Source: CAZGOM01 sp964542875 (GTDB lineage Bacteria; Planctomycetota; Phycisphaerae; Phycisphaerales; Phycisphaeraceae). Taken from it: a stretch of 13,744 nt of DNA. The stretch lies in the NCBI GenBank assembly GCA_964542875.1, contig CAZIWA010000142.1:1-13744 (forward strand). Reading direction: 5' to 3'. The notes beneath the pieces are model-generated. The model did no database searches. It was given only the letters and a program-made list of their open reading frames with translations, and had not been told where the DNA came from. Below are positions 7,651 to 13,660 of this stretch, piece by piece. Both the position numbers and the translations under genes were made by a program. The first letter of the stretch is position 1. Every line of letters starts with the position of its first letter.

Positions 7651-8730
7651 TCAAGCGAAACGGACGGCGTAGATCGGGGGGAGGAAGTCGTCGAAGCGTT
7701 GCCAGGTGCGGCCGGAATCCGTGGAGGTCCAGAGGTGGCCGGTGGTGGAGCCGAAAGCGAGGACTTTGCCGTCGGAGGAAATTTCCAAGGCGTGGCGGTA
7801 GGCGATGTCGTAGCACTTGCGGCCGGGTTCGACATCGAAGGCCTGACCGGTGACGCCGGCGTCCGTGGTTTGAGTGACGACCAGACGCGCGTCGGCGGGG
7901 ATGCGCGAGGCGTCTTTGATGGCGGGGACGAACCAGGCGGTGTCAGGCCTGGCGGGATGGACGGCAACGGCGAAGCCGAAGGTGGAAGGCCCGAGGGCGG
8001 GGATGGTTTTCCAGGTTTGCGCGCAGTCTTTAGAGACGAAGATGCCCGAGTGGTGTTGGATCCAGAGCGTGTCGGGGCTGGAAGGGGATTGGACCATGCG
8101 GTGAGGGTCTTGGATATCAGGCTCTTCCTGGCGTTCGGGGGGCATGTAGCCGGCGATCATGCCTTTGGTGGCGGAGGCCCAGGAGAGGCCTTTATCGCGG
8201 GAGCGCCAGACGCCGGCGCAGGAGACGGCCAGGAGGATGTGGTTGGGATCGCGGGGGTCCACGCAGATGGAGTGGATGCCGGGTTTGTCGTATCCGCCGC
8301 CGAACCAGTTGGGGCGGGAGGGAATGTCCCAGAGGGGTTGGTTTAACGACCAGGATTGCCCTTGATCGCCGGAGAAAAAGAGGGCGCCGGGGATGGTGCC
8401 GGCCCAGAGGCCATCGGAGGCGCGCGGGCCTGCGGGCTCCAGTGACCAGATCATGGAGACGGAGGGGGCGTCTTTTTCGTCAGACTTGGGGAAGGCGGGC
8501 GTGGTGATCTGCGTCCAGTTTGCGGCATTGTCGGTGGAGCGGAAGAGCTTGACGCCAAAGTGGCCGAGGTTCAGCGCGGCGTAGACGCTGCCATCGCGCT
8601 TGTCGTGCAAAACCATGGAGAGCGGTTCGGCGGCGAAGGAGAGATTGACGACCCGCCAGGTTTTGCCGGTGTCATCACTGGCGAGCTGGAAAAGGCCTTT
8701 ACGTGTGGCGACCCAGAGCGTGTGTGACAT
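7651..8730 (-). CDS. BNR/sialidase-like (Vps10/sortilin-type) beta-propeller protein
   Basis: 359 residues from ATG at 8730. The chain repeats the Asp-box pattern of exo-sialidases and sortilin-like propellers: SDDTGKTWRV (about 18-27), RSTDNAANWTQI, FSGDQGQSWSLN, RSRDKGLSWASA, VSKDCAQTWKTI and TSTDSGRTWQRF near the C-terminus, six or more blades. It opens LWVATRKGLFQLASDD, typical of the cytosolic branch, with no signal peptide. The conserved Arg triad of true sialidases is not evident, so enzymatic activity should not be assumed. Its gene starts three bases after the stop of the MoaD-like gene and takes its ribosome binding site from that gene's last codons, so production is tightly coupled. 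The same small-MoaD plus propeller pairing is known from other bacteria without an established function. It converges on the propeller gene at 7622 with a 28-bp gap and no visible terminator. Confidence 0.88.
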   Translation of the reverse strand: MSHTLWVATRKGLFQLASDDTGKTWRVVNLSFAAEPLSMVLHDKRDGSVYAALNLGHFGVKLFRSTDNAANWTQITTPAFPKSDEKDAPSVSMIWSLEPAGPRASDGLWAGTIPGALFFSGDQGQSWSLNQPLWDIPSRPNWFGGGYDKPGIHSICVDPRDPNHILLAVSCAGVWRSRDKGLSWASATKGMIAGYMPPERQEEPDIQDPHRMVQSPSSPDTLWIQHHSGIFVSKDCAQTWKTIPALGPSTFGFAVAVHPARPDTAWFVPAIKDASRIPADARLVVTQTTDAGVTGQAFDVEPGRKCYDIAYRHALEISSDGKVLAFGSTTGHLWTSTDSGRTWQRFDDFLPPIYAVRFA

Positions 8731-8733
8731 GGT

Positions 8734-9003
8734 TTAACCTCCAGATAGGGCTTGCATGACGAAAATTTCCTGGTTCGGCAGAACGGGGTCGGAGAGCGTT
8801 AAGCGGTCTTCAATGGGTTGGCCGTCGATGAAGATGGTGACATGTTTTCGGACGCGGCCTTGCTCGTCGAGGATGTAATCACGCAGGAGCGGGCAGGACT
8901 CATGGGCAGAGGCGAGGACTGCGGCAACAGTGTTGCCGGGGAGATCGCGGGTGGTCCAACTGAGGTACCGCTGTAGGTGTTGTGTGAGGGCGAGTCGAGG
9001 CAT
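8734..9003 (-). CDS. MoaD/ThiS-family ubiquitin-like protein ending in Gly-Gly
   Basis: 89 residues, close to the usual 80-90 for MoaD or ThiS. The beta-grasp pattern is visible: RYLSWTTRDLPGNTVAAVLASA, then LLRDYILDEQGRVRKHVTIFIDGQ, then LSDPVLPNQEIFVMQALSGG. The terminal Gly-Gly is the part adenylated by E1-like enzymes (MoeB/ThiF) for sulfur transfer or conjugation. No E1-like, molybdopterin or thiamine gene is in the window, so it need not serve cofactor synthesis. It is coupled to the downstream propeller gene. The ATG at 9003 has no obvious Shine-Dalgarno. A TATCTT box lies only 8-13 bases upstream (9011-9016), which would allow a nearly leaderless transcript, though this is weak evidence. 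Confidence 0.88.
   Translation of the reverse strand: MPRLALTQHLQRYLSWTTRDLPGNTVAAVLASAHESCPLLRDYILDEQGRVRKHVTIFIDGQPIEDRLTLSDPVLPNQEIFVMQALSGG
8737..8742 (-). promoter_or_regulatory. Ribosome binding site GGAGGT made from the MoaD-like Gly-Gly codons
   Basis: On the minus strand the MoaD-like gene ends TCT GGA GGT TAA, then ACC, then ATG of the propeller gene. GGAGGT is both the codons for the essential terminal Gly-Gly and a near-perfect Shine-Dalgarno, six bases before the ATG at 8730. It fixes the start of the propeller gene and implies translational coupling. Confidence 0.75.
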
Positions 9004-9302
9004 GAGAGGGAAGATACCAGAGGTCAGGCGCGGGCAAAAGCAATTGGCAATTTCCCAGGCGCTCGGGTTTTAAGTGGCGGTGAATTCGTCGGTCTATCGG
9101 GCAGAATTTTTCAGCACTCATCGAGGGTGTTGAAAAACAAGAAGCAATCAAATGATTGTTGTCCGAGGGCTGCGCTCGAAGACTCGCTGACCTCCGGCTA
9201 CGTGCGATCGCCCCCGCTGGGGCGCAGAAAATGAGCAATGCGGAGAGGTCAAAACGCAGATGAGTCTGTGAGGTAGCCACAGATTTTTGCCGGCGTGGCG
9301 GA
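9004..9302. other. Gene-free stretch with three short inverted repeats
   Basis: Three structures are visible. First, an 11-bp stem with one G-T wobble: TTTTTCAGCAC (9107-9117), a 9-base loop, GTGTTGAAAAA (9127-9137). Second, a palindrome CAATCA-AA-TGATTG (9145-9158). Third, CGCCCC-CGCT-GGGGCG (9209-9224). The T-run precedes rather than follows the first stem on either strand, so none is a classic terminator. GGGTGTTGAAAAAC resembles the ends of some insertion-sequence families, but no transposase fragment was recognised. The promoter for the MoaD-like gene must lie at the left part of this stretch. Confidence 0.45.
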
Positions 9303-9626
9303 TCAGTGGGCGATGTAGGTGTAGGACGTGAGGCGGGTGATGTCCGCTACGAGGCCGGGGGCGAGGCGGTCGTGTTCGGGATGGGTGGGCCATTTTGCGA
9401 AAGCGGCTTTGTCAGCCCAGGTGAGGATGAGGATGTCATCGTAGTTGAGTGAGGCGTCTGCCGGGTGGTTGTAGCAGGCATCGCGGTGCCCGCCTGTGAC
9501 GGAGAGGAGACCGTCGACTTTACCCATGAGTGCGCGGAGTTCCGTGAGGTGGTGATCGATGCGGGATTGGGGTGTGCCGGGTTTCCACTGGTAGAGGACG
9601 ACTTGGATGAGGTTTTGGTTGGACAT
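9303..9626 (-). CDS. Dabb (stress-responsive A/B barrel) domain protein
   Basis: 107 residues from the ATG at 9626; an in-frame GTG at 9665 would add 13 residues with no family support, and neither start has a clear ribosome binding site. The fold shows as LIQVVLYQWKPGTPQSRIDH at the start, a helix LTELRALMGKVDGLLSVTGG, then DDILILTWADKAAFAKWPTH, HPEHDRLAPGLVADITRLT and the final strand SYTYIAH. This is the dimeric ferredoxin-like alpha/beta barrel of the Dabb family. Members range from unknown-function stress proteins to small cyclases; none can be chosen here. It sits alone, with more than 280 bp on each side, so it is probably its own transcription unit or trails the prepilin-like gene. 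Confidence 0.85.
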   Translation of the reverse strand: MSNQNLIQVVLYQWKPGTPQSRIDHHLTELRALMGKVDGLLSVTGGHRDACYNHPADASLNYDDILILTWADKAAFAKWPTHPEHDRLAPGLVADITRLTSYTYIAH

Positions 9627-9737
9627 GTGGGATTTTCGATTTGGGGTGTGGAGGGAGGATACCACGGAGAATTAAGCAGTGGACTCGAGCGGGGCGGGCG
9701 AGGTTGATTGAATAAGCAGTTCACTCATGTCGGAGAG

Positions 9738-9863
9738 CTTTGCCCATAAAACCAGTTGGGGCGTTTGGCGGCTGCTGGCGAATTGAGTTTCGGCGGTCAA
9801 GCAGGATGCGGGATTACGACCACGACGTCTCATTCGACCCATGTGAGAGTTTATGGGCAAAGC
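9738..9863. repeat. Perfect 14-bp inverted repeat enclosing 98 bp
   Basis: GCTTTGCCCATAAA (9738-9751) is exactly the reverse complement of TTTATGGGCAAAGC (9850-9863). The right copy also forms a local hairpin ATGGGC-AAA-GCCCAT (9853-9867). The enclosed 98 bp holds no recognisable gene. The layout fits a small non-autonomous element or a folded 3' region of the prepilin-like transcript; I see no target-site duplication to decide. It fills most of the gap between 9627 and 9909. Confidence 0.5.
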
Positions 9864-9884
9864 CCATGTTGGCGGGACGCCCCT

Positions 9885-9898
9885 TGAAAGCGCTTGCG
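9885..9898. promoter_or_regulatory. LacI-family operator-like site
   Basis: TGAAAGCGCTTGCG is nearly palindromic around the central CG and fits the TGNAANCGNTNNCA pattern of LacI/CcpA-type operators except for the last base. It is 11 bases past the end of the prepilin-like gene and about 260 bases upstream of the Dabb gene, so its target is unclear. It could be chance in a GC-rich sequence. Confidence 0.3.
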
Positions 9899-9909
9899 AA
9901 GAAAGAAAG

Positions 9910-10689
9910 TTACCAGCCGAGGTTGGGCTGGCTGAGAGGACCGCTGGAGGCGAGGAGATCGAACCATTGAAGCCTGGTGGTCTGGCCTTTGAGGAAAGAG
10001 CCGGCGTGGCCGTCGACGAAGAGGAAATTGACGCGGCCTTTTTCGACGTGAAAGCGGCGGGTCTGGTCGTTGGAGGAGTTGCTGGTGAGTTCGTTCCAGT
10101 CGAGGGGCGAGCCGACGGTGCCGTCGCCGACAAGGACGATGTTGGAGGGATTGGTGGTGATCTGGTGGAGGGTGCGGCGGTAGGGCCAGTACGCGGCGGG
10201 GAGGGATCCGGTATCACCTTGACGGCCGTTGCGGAGGGTGTGGTTCATGCCGTAGTCGTAGTAGTATTCGGCGACCCCCGTCTGGCGAAGGCGGAAGGCG
10301 CGTTCGGGACATTGATAGGATTTGATTTTCGCGTCAACGGAGTTGGAGAGGTTATTGCGGTGATCGAGCTGGCCGTCGAGGGTGGTGTGACCAGACATTT
10401 CGACTGAGCCGGGCCAGCCCATGTAGGGGGCGATCTGGATCATCCATGTGGCGTAGAAGCGACCGTGATAAGGAAATGCACCATCGCGCTCATTCATGCA
10501 GTAGGCGATGGTGGCGATGCCCTGCTGGCGGAGGTTGGAGGCGCAGAGGGTCTGACGGGTGTAGGCGCGAGCGGTGGCGATGGAAGGGAGGAGAACGGCG
10601 ACGAGTACCGCGACAATGCTGATGACGACCAGAAGCTCAACAAGGCTGAAGGCGGAGAGACGCAGAGAACCGCGGAAAGTATGGCGCAT
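9910..10689 (-). CDS. Prepilin-type N-terminal cleavage/methylation domain protein (type II pseudopilin-like)
   Basis: 259 residues from ATG, with AAGG nine bases upstream. A short basic leader (MRHTFRGSLRLSA) precedes the class III signal FSLVELLVVISIVAVL, with probable cleavage between Ala13 and Phe14 and Glu at mature position 5. Ala in place of the usual Gly at -1 is tolerated in some prepilins. One membrane helix covers about residues 15-36. The body has CPERAFRL and, near the end, FHVEKGRVNFLFVDGHAGSF, the His...Asp-Gly motif (His214, Asp226-Gly227) of the large family in Planctomycetes and Lentisphaerae. The His to Asp gap is 11 residues instead of the common nine. No secretion ATPase or peptidase genes are nearby. 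Planctomycete genomes carry many such orphans of unknown role, presumably surface or pseudopilus-associated. Confidence 0.92.
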   Translation of the reverse strand: MRHTFRGSLRLSAFSLVELLVVISIVAVLVAVLLPSIATARAYTRQTLCASNLRQQGIATIAYCMNERDGAFPYHGRFYATWMIQIAPYMGWPGSVEMSGHTTLDGQLDHRNNLSNSVDAKIKSYQCPERAFRLRQTGVAEYYYDYGMNHTLRNGRQGDTGSLPAAYWPYRRTLHQITTNPSNIVLVGDGTVGSPLDWNELTSNSSNDQTRRFHVEKGRVNFLFVDGHAGSFLKGQTTRLQWFDLLASSGPLSQPNLGW

Positions 10690-10898
10690 GTGATTACCTT
10701 GGAGCCTGAAAAAGGTGGGGACAGAGGTCGTTAATGAAATAATAGCCTAGGTTCGATACGAGGCTGTGGTGGAGATGTGAGGTGTGAGGGGTGAAAGTGT
10801 GAGATGAAGCGCGGCGGAGCGCATAAGCAAGAGAGAGAGAAGGGGATTGTCTTGACCGCCAGTGGCTCTGTTCAAACCTGGCGACGGGCGCTTTGTAA

Positions 10899-10985
10899 CG
10901 GTGGGTAGGTGAGTCGAACACCTAAGCCCCCTTGCGGAGGCGACTGATTTCAAGTCAGTGAGGCTTGCCAATGCCCAAACCCACC
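10899..10985 (-). tRNA. tRNA-Ser (anticodon UGA)
   Basis: Folded by hand on the minus strand, 87 bases. The acceptor stem is perfect: GGTGGGT at 10979-10985 pairs with ACCCACC at 10900-10906, with discriminator G at 10899. D arm is GGC-ATTGGCAA-GCC. Anticodon arm is ACTGA-CTTGAAA-TCAGT, with TGA at 10950-10952. A long variable arm (CCTCC-GCAA-GGGGG) marks a class II tRNA, consistent with serine. T arm is AGGTG-TTCGACT-CACCT. The 3' CCA is not encoded and must be added after transcription. The upstream side has a promoter-like sequence. Confidence 0.93.
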
Positions 10986-11002
10986 TGGATTGTGAGCGGG
11001 GG

Positions 11003-11032
11003 ATTTTAGCCGATGATGGGCAAGGTTGCCAG
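11003..11032 (-). promoter_or_regulatory. Promoter of the tRNA-Ser gene
   Basis: On the minus strand CTGGCA (11027-11032) and TAAAAT (11003-11008) are separated by 18 bp. They match the -35 and -10 consensus at four and five of six positions. The predicted start near 10996 is about ten bases before the mature tRNA 5' end. Confidence 0.5.
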
Positions 11033-11074
11033 AGTGAGGGTTGGGCGTCGGATTTGAGTGCAAAATTGTGATGA

Positions 11075-11093
11075 CGACTGATTTCAAGTCAGT
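11075..11093. repeat. Exact 19-bp copy of the tRNA-Ser anticodon arm
   Basis: CGACTGATTTCAAGTCAGT at 11075-11093 is identical to 10941-10959 inside the tRNA. It keeps the 5-bp stem and 7-base loop, including the anticodon. It overlaps the 3' end of the metallo-beta-lactamase-fold gene, whose TGA stop (11089-11091) is the GA CTT GAA start of the arm. The flanks of the two copies are unrelated. Confidence 0.8.
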
Positions 11094-12732
11094 TGACCGG
11101 GACATGCAATTCCGGAAACCAGCGGGGGCGGAAGGCCTGGGGCAGGGTGTCTTTGGGGAAGAGTTTGACGAGCAGGGGCAAGGCGGCGTCGAAGCGTTCC
11201 AGGGCGGCTTTGTAATGGTAATCACAGTTGGTGAACCAGGAGCCATGGCCGCCGAGGTTGAGGGTGATGCCCTGGTTGATGAGGTTGCGATAGCTGATGT
11301 CGATGGAGGAATCACCGCCCAGGACGCTGTCGTTGCAGGGGATGCACTGAAGGCTGGGGAGTTCGCCGTTGGTTTGGATGGAGTCGCCGGTGAAGGCGAT
11401 GCGGTGGCCGGCGAAGTCGATGAGATAGGCGGCGTGGGCCTTGGCGTGGCCGGGGGTGTAGATGGGTGTGATGGGGCGGCCGTGCCAGGAGAGGGGGTTG
11501 TCTTTGGTGATGGCGTGATCGCAGGGAGTGGTTTTGTGGGGGAGGCCGTACCAGGGGAGTCGGCAGGCATAGGGGTAGGCGTAAGGGTTTTGAATGATGT
11601 CGGCGATGGGGCCCCAGGCGCAGGCGCGGGCGCCGGGGTAGCGGGTTTTGATTTCGCCGGTGAGGTCGACGTGGTCGCCGTGAAAGTGGGTGATGAGGAC
11701 GGTGTCGATGTTGCGCAGGCCGGCGTGGGCGTGGAGGCCGTCGAGCTGCTTGTGGAAGGCGGCGATGCGGTTGGGGTCGTCGAAGCCGCAAGGGCCGGGG
11801 TCGACGATGAGGCCGTGACCATCATTATCAATGAGAACGATGGCATTGCCATGTTTTTTCATCTGATAGACGCCGGGGGCGCGCTGGTGGTAGCCGGAGA
11901 TTTCCGGGCCGTCATCGTGGCGGTCGGTCTGGAACCATTCGGGGCGGTGGGCGCAGGCCTGGAGGAAAGCCCGGATGGCGTTCTGGAGCCGGGGGATCAT
12001 GGCGACGCCATGGCTTAGCACGCGCATGGATTCACCTTGCGAGGGGAGAAGCAGGTCGGTTTCGAGCTTTGCGAGGATGTCCAGCATCTGGACGACTTCG
12101 TTGAAACGGACGAAGCCGTAGTTGCGCTCGAAGGTGTAAACCTGGGTCAATTGGCCGGGCCATTGCATGGCGGTGCCGACGAAGAGAGCCTGGGGAGCGC
12201 CTTTGTGGATGAGTTGGAAGCCCAGGGAATGTTCGCCGTGAAAGGGGAGGGCGAAGGCTTTGAGTTGGGTGTCTTCGTGGAGGGTGATGGTGTCGCCGGG
12301 GCGGATGGGCTGGGCGGCGGGGATGGGTTGTGCAGGCGGATCATACTTTCGGCTGCCGGCAACGCCCCAGCATTCTTTTCCCATGTTTTTTTCCCAGTTG
12401 TCGGCTTGGTTCCAAGTGGTGGCCTTTTGAGCGAGAGCGGGGTCCAGCGCGAGGGGGAGGAGGCCTTGAGGGACGAGGCAGGGAATGGCGGGAAATGTTT
12501 TGCCCTGATGGGAGATGGGCTGGTCGATGTGGGTGGCCAAAAGAATGTCGGGCTGGGGAAGGGCGAAGTGGGTCAACTGGCCCGGCTGCAAGTCGTCATG
12601 ACAATTCAAAAGGACGGTTTTGTCGGGTGTAACAATAAGATGGCAAGCGTATACCGGTTCATTTGGAGACGCCGGGGCGCGGTGGAAAGCCATGATGCGG
12701 AGGGTGCCGGAAATGGAAAATGATTTGGGCAT
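11089..12732 (-). CDS. Tandem metallo-beta-lactamase-fold protein with degenerate N-terminal half
   Basis: 547 residues from the ATG at 12732, chosen because GGAG lies seven bases upstream and a TATAAT box just beyond; longer starts would add 27 residues across that promoter. The C-terminal half (about 285-500) is a complete metallo-hydrolase: NAIVLIDNDGHGLIVDPG, THFHGDH (His349, His351, Asp353, His354), TPGHAKAHAAYLI (His429), IAFTGDSI (Asp450) and NLGGHGS (His496). The N-terminal half (about 10-245) repeats the same strand order with ligands lost: LLATHIDQP for the HxHxDH loop, PFHGEHSLGFQLI for the PGH segment, LFVGTAM for the GD segment and LLLPSQGES where a His is expected. The superfamily includes thiolesterases, glyoxalases and nucleases; the substrate is unknown. 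No signal peptide. The gene is divergent from ssb. Confidence 0.87.
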   Translation of the reverse strand: MPKSFSISGTLRIMAFHRAPASPNEPVYACHLIVTPDKTVLLNCHDDLQPGQLTHFALPQPDILLATHIDQPISHQGKTFPAIPCLVPQGLLPLALDPALAQKATTWNQADNWEKNMGKECWGVAGSRKYDPPAQPIPAAQPIRPGDTITLHEDTQLKAFALPFHGEHSLGFQLIHKGAPQALFVGTAMQWPGQLTQVYTFERNYGFVRFNEVVQMLDILAKLETDLLLPSQGESMRVLSHGVAMIPRLQNAIRAFLQACAHRPEWFQTDRHDDGPEISGYHQRAPGVYQMKKHGNAIVLIDNDGHGLIVDPGPCGFDDPNRIAAFHKQLDGLHAHAGLRNIDTVLITHFHGDHVDLTGEIKTRYPGARACAWGPIADIIQNPYAYPYACRLPWYGLPHKTTPCDHAITKDNPLSWHGRPITPIYTPGHAKAHAAYLIDFAGHRIAFTGDSIQTNGELPSLQCIPCNDSVLGGDSSIDISYRNLINQGITLNLGGHGSWFTNCDYHYKAALERFDAALPLLVKLFPKDTLPQAFRPRWFPELHVPVN

Positions 12733-12757
12733 CTGAATTCTCCACAAAAAACTGAAT

Positions 12758-12763
12758 ATTATA
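12758..12763 (-). promoter_or_regulatory. -10 box of the metallo-beta-lactamase-fold gene
   Basis: A perfect TATAAT on the minus strand lies 26 bases before the ATG at 12732. Transcription would start near 12751 and include the GGAG ribosome binding site. No good -35 hexamer is found at 16-18 bp. Confidence 0.5.
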
Positions 12764-12783
12764 ACCGGTGGCTGGAAAAACAG

Positions 12784-12813
12784 TTGGGCATAATTGTGGA
12801 ATGCAAGTATCAT
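12784..12813 (+). promoter_or_regulatory. Candidate ssb promoter
   Basis: TTGGGC (12784-12789), an 18-bp spacer and TATCAT (12808-12813) give three and five matches to the consensus. The start near 12820 would leave a leader of about 125 bases before ssb. If this promoter is used, the small reading frame beginning at 12812 is not translated from its first ATG. Confidence 0.35.
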
Positions 12814-12922
12814 GGCTGAAGGCTCAACGCCTAAAGTGCTTCAGGACTTTGGTCTTGATGAAACTTTCGGCTATGATGTTTGCCCCAAGGATGGGGTGGC
12901 CATGTTGCCATCATGCCGTTAA
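12812..12922 (+). CDS. Possible 36-residue leader ORF upstream of ssb
   Basis: ATG at 12812 to TAA at 12920-12922 encodes a peptide beginning MAEGSTPKVLQDFGLDETFG and containing two Cys; it stops 24 bases before ssb. No strong ribosome binding site precedes it, its third-codon positions are less GC-rich than in neighbouring genes, and a competing promoter -10 box overlaps its ATG. A hairpin GGTGGC-CATGTT-GCCATC (12895-12912) lies at its end. I do not recognise the peptide. It may be a regulatory leader, or simply open by chance. Confidence 0.25.
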   Translation: MAEGSTPKVLQDFGLDETFGYDVCPKDGVAMLPSCR

Positions 12923-12946
12923 TTGGTCTTTTTATCGGAATAACCA

Positions 12947-13564
12947 ATGCCTGCTGACTTCAATCGTGTAGTGCTTCTGGGTAGCGTTGCTAATGATTTG
13001 ATCATCAAGACTTCCCCGACGGGCTCGACGGTGCTGCCCATCAACCTGAAGGTGGTTCGGCGGTGGCGAAACCAGACCGGCGAACTGCGCGAAGAACCGC
13101 AATTTCTTGATTGTGTGGCCTTCGGGCGTTATGCGGAAGTGATCGCGGGCCGGTGCCGCAAGGGGTCTCCGTTGTTTATCGAAGGCCGGCTGCGCGCCCG
13201 TGAGTGGGAAAATGCGCAGGGCCAGAAGCAGCGGGCCGTGGAAGTGGAAATCGAGTATTACCAGTTCCCGGGCGGGCTTGACCAATACAACCAGTTTCAG
13301 CCGTCCAACGACCGGCCTGCACGGTCCAACTACGGCAACCAGGGCAACTACGGGAACTCCACCGCGGGCGGCAACTATGGTAACCAGTCGGGCCCGGGCT
13401 TCGGCGGCGGGCAGGATGTGTCCCAGGGTTACCGGCGCAACAGCCCCAGCGGCCCGGGCAACTTCCGGACACCGGGCGGCAATGACCATGACGAAGATCA
13501 GGTCGGCAACTCGGCCCAGGGCAATGTGGGCAGCGGCTACGGCAACGGCGGGGATGACGAATAA
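12947..13564 (+). CDS. ssb: Single-stranded DNA-binding protein
   Basis: 205 residues from ATG; only a weak GGAA precedes it. The OB fold occupies residues 1-106: NRVVLLGSVANDLIIKTSPT, LPINLKVVRRWRNQTGE, PQFLDCVAFGRYAEVIAG, GSPLFIEGRLRAREWEN and AVEVEIEYYQF, matching the bacterial SSB core, including the variable strand positions that contact DNA. Residues 107-200 are a disordered Gly/Asn/Gln/Ser-rich linker with repeated NYGN units. The protein binds and protects single strands in replication, repair and recombination, normally as a tetramer. The C-terminus is NGGDDE, acidic but without the hydrophobic Pro-Phe end that usually docks partner proteins. Reading frames at the end offer no frameshift that would restore it. 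No rpsF or rpsR flanks it, so it may be a stand-alone or paralogous copy. Confidence 0.95.
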   Translation: MPADFNRVVLLGSVANDLIIKTSPTGSTVLPINLKVVRRWRNQTGELREEPQFLDCVAFGRYAEVIAGRCRKGSPLFIEGRLRAREWENAQGQKQRAVEVEIEYYQFPGGLDQYNQFQPSNDRPARSNYGNQGNYGNSTAGGNYGNQSGPGFGGGQDVSQGYRRNSPSGPGNFRTPGGNDHDEDQVGNSAQGNVGSGYGNGGDDE

Positions 13565-13582
13565 GTTTTGTTAAAAATCAAA

Positions 13583-13615
13583 CCATGCTCCTGTTGCGTC
13601 AGCTATGGAGCATGG
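13583..13615 (+). repeat. 9-bp stem hairpin downstream of ssb
   Basis: CCATGCTCC (13583-13591), a 15-base loop and GGAGCATGG (13607-13615). No T-run follows, so it is probably an mRNA 3'-end structure rather than the terminator. Its stem shares CATGCTC/GAGCATG with the hairpin at 6004-6027. Confidence 0.55.
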
Positions 13616-13624
13616 GAACCCAAT

Positions 13625-13660
13625 AAAGCCGCGCATCCAAGGTTTGGATGCGCGGCTTTT
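13625..13660 (+). terminator. Intrinsic (Rho-independent) terminator of ssb
   Basis: A perfect 16-bp stem, AAAGCCGCGCATCCAA (13625-13640) with TTGGATGCGCGGCTTT (13644-13659), has a 3-base GGT loop and ends in TTTT. It lies 60 bases after the ssb stop. The A-run on the other side makes it potentially bidirectional. Nothing is recognisable in the remaining 84 bases to the window edge. Confidence 0.92.

Noticed and set aside
6492..7967. Minus-strand open frame of 491 codons rich in Pro, His and Arg
   Set aside because: Composition is typical of antisense; it covers two recognisable genes in conflicting directions.
9148..9393. Small minus-strand frames across the 9004-9302 gap
   Set aside because: They cross inverted repeats, have no ribosome binding site and overlap the end of the Dabb gene.
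13300..13560. Tandem repeat or CRISPR-like array in the ssb 3' part
   Set aside because: The repetition reflects Gly/Asn-rich codons of the SSB linker; there are no regular repeats with unique spacers.
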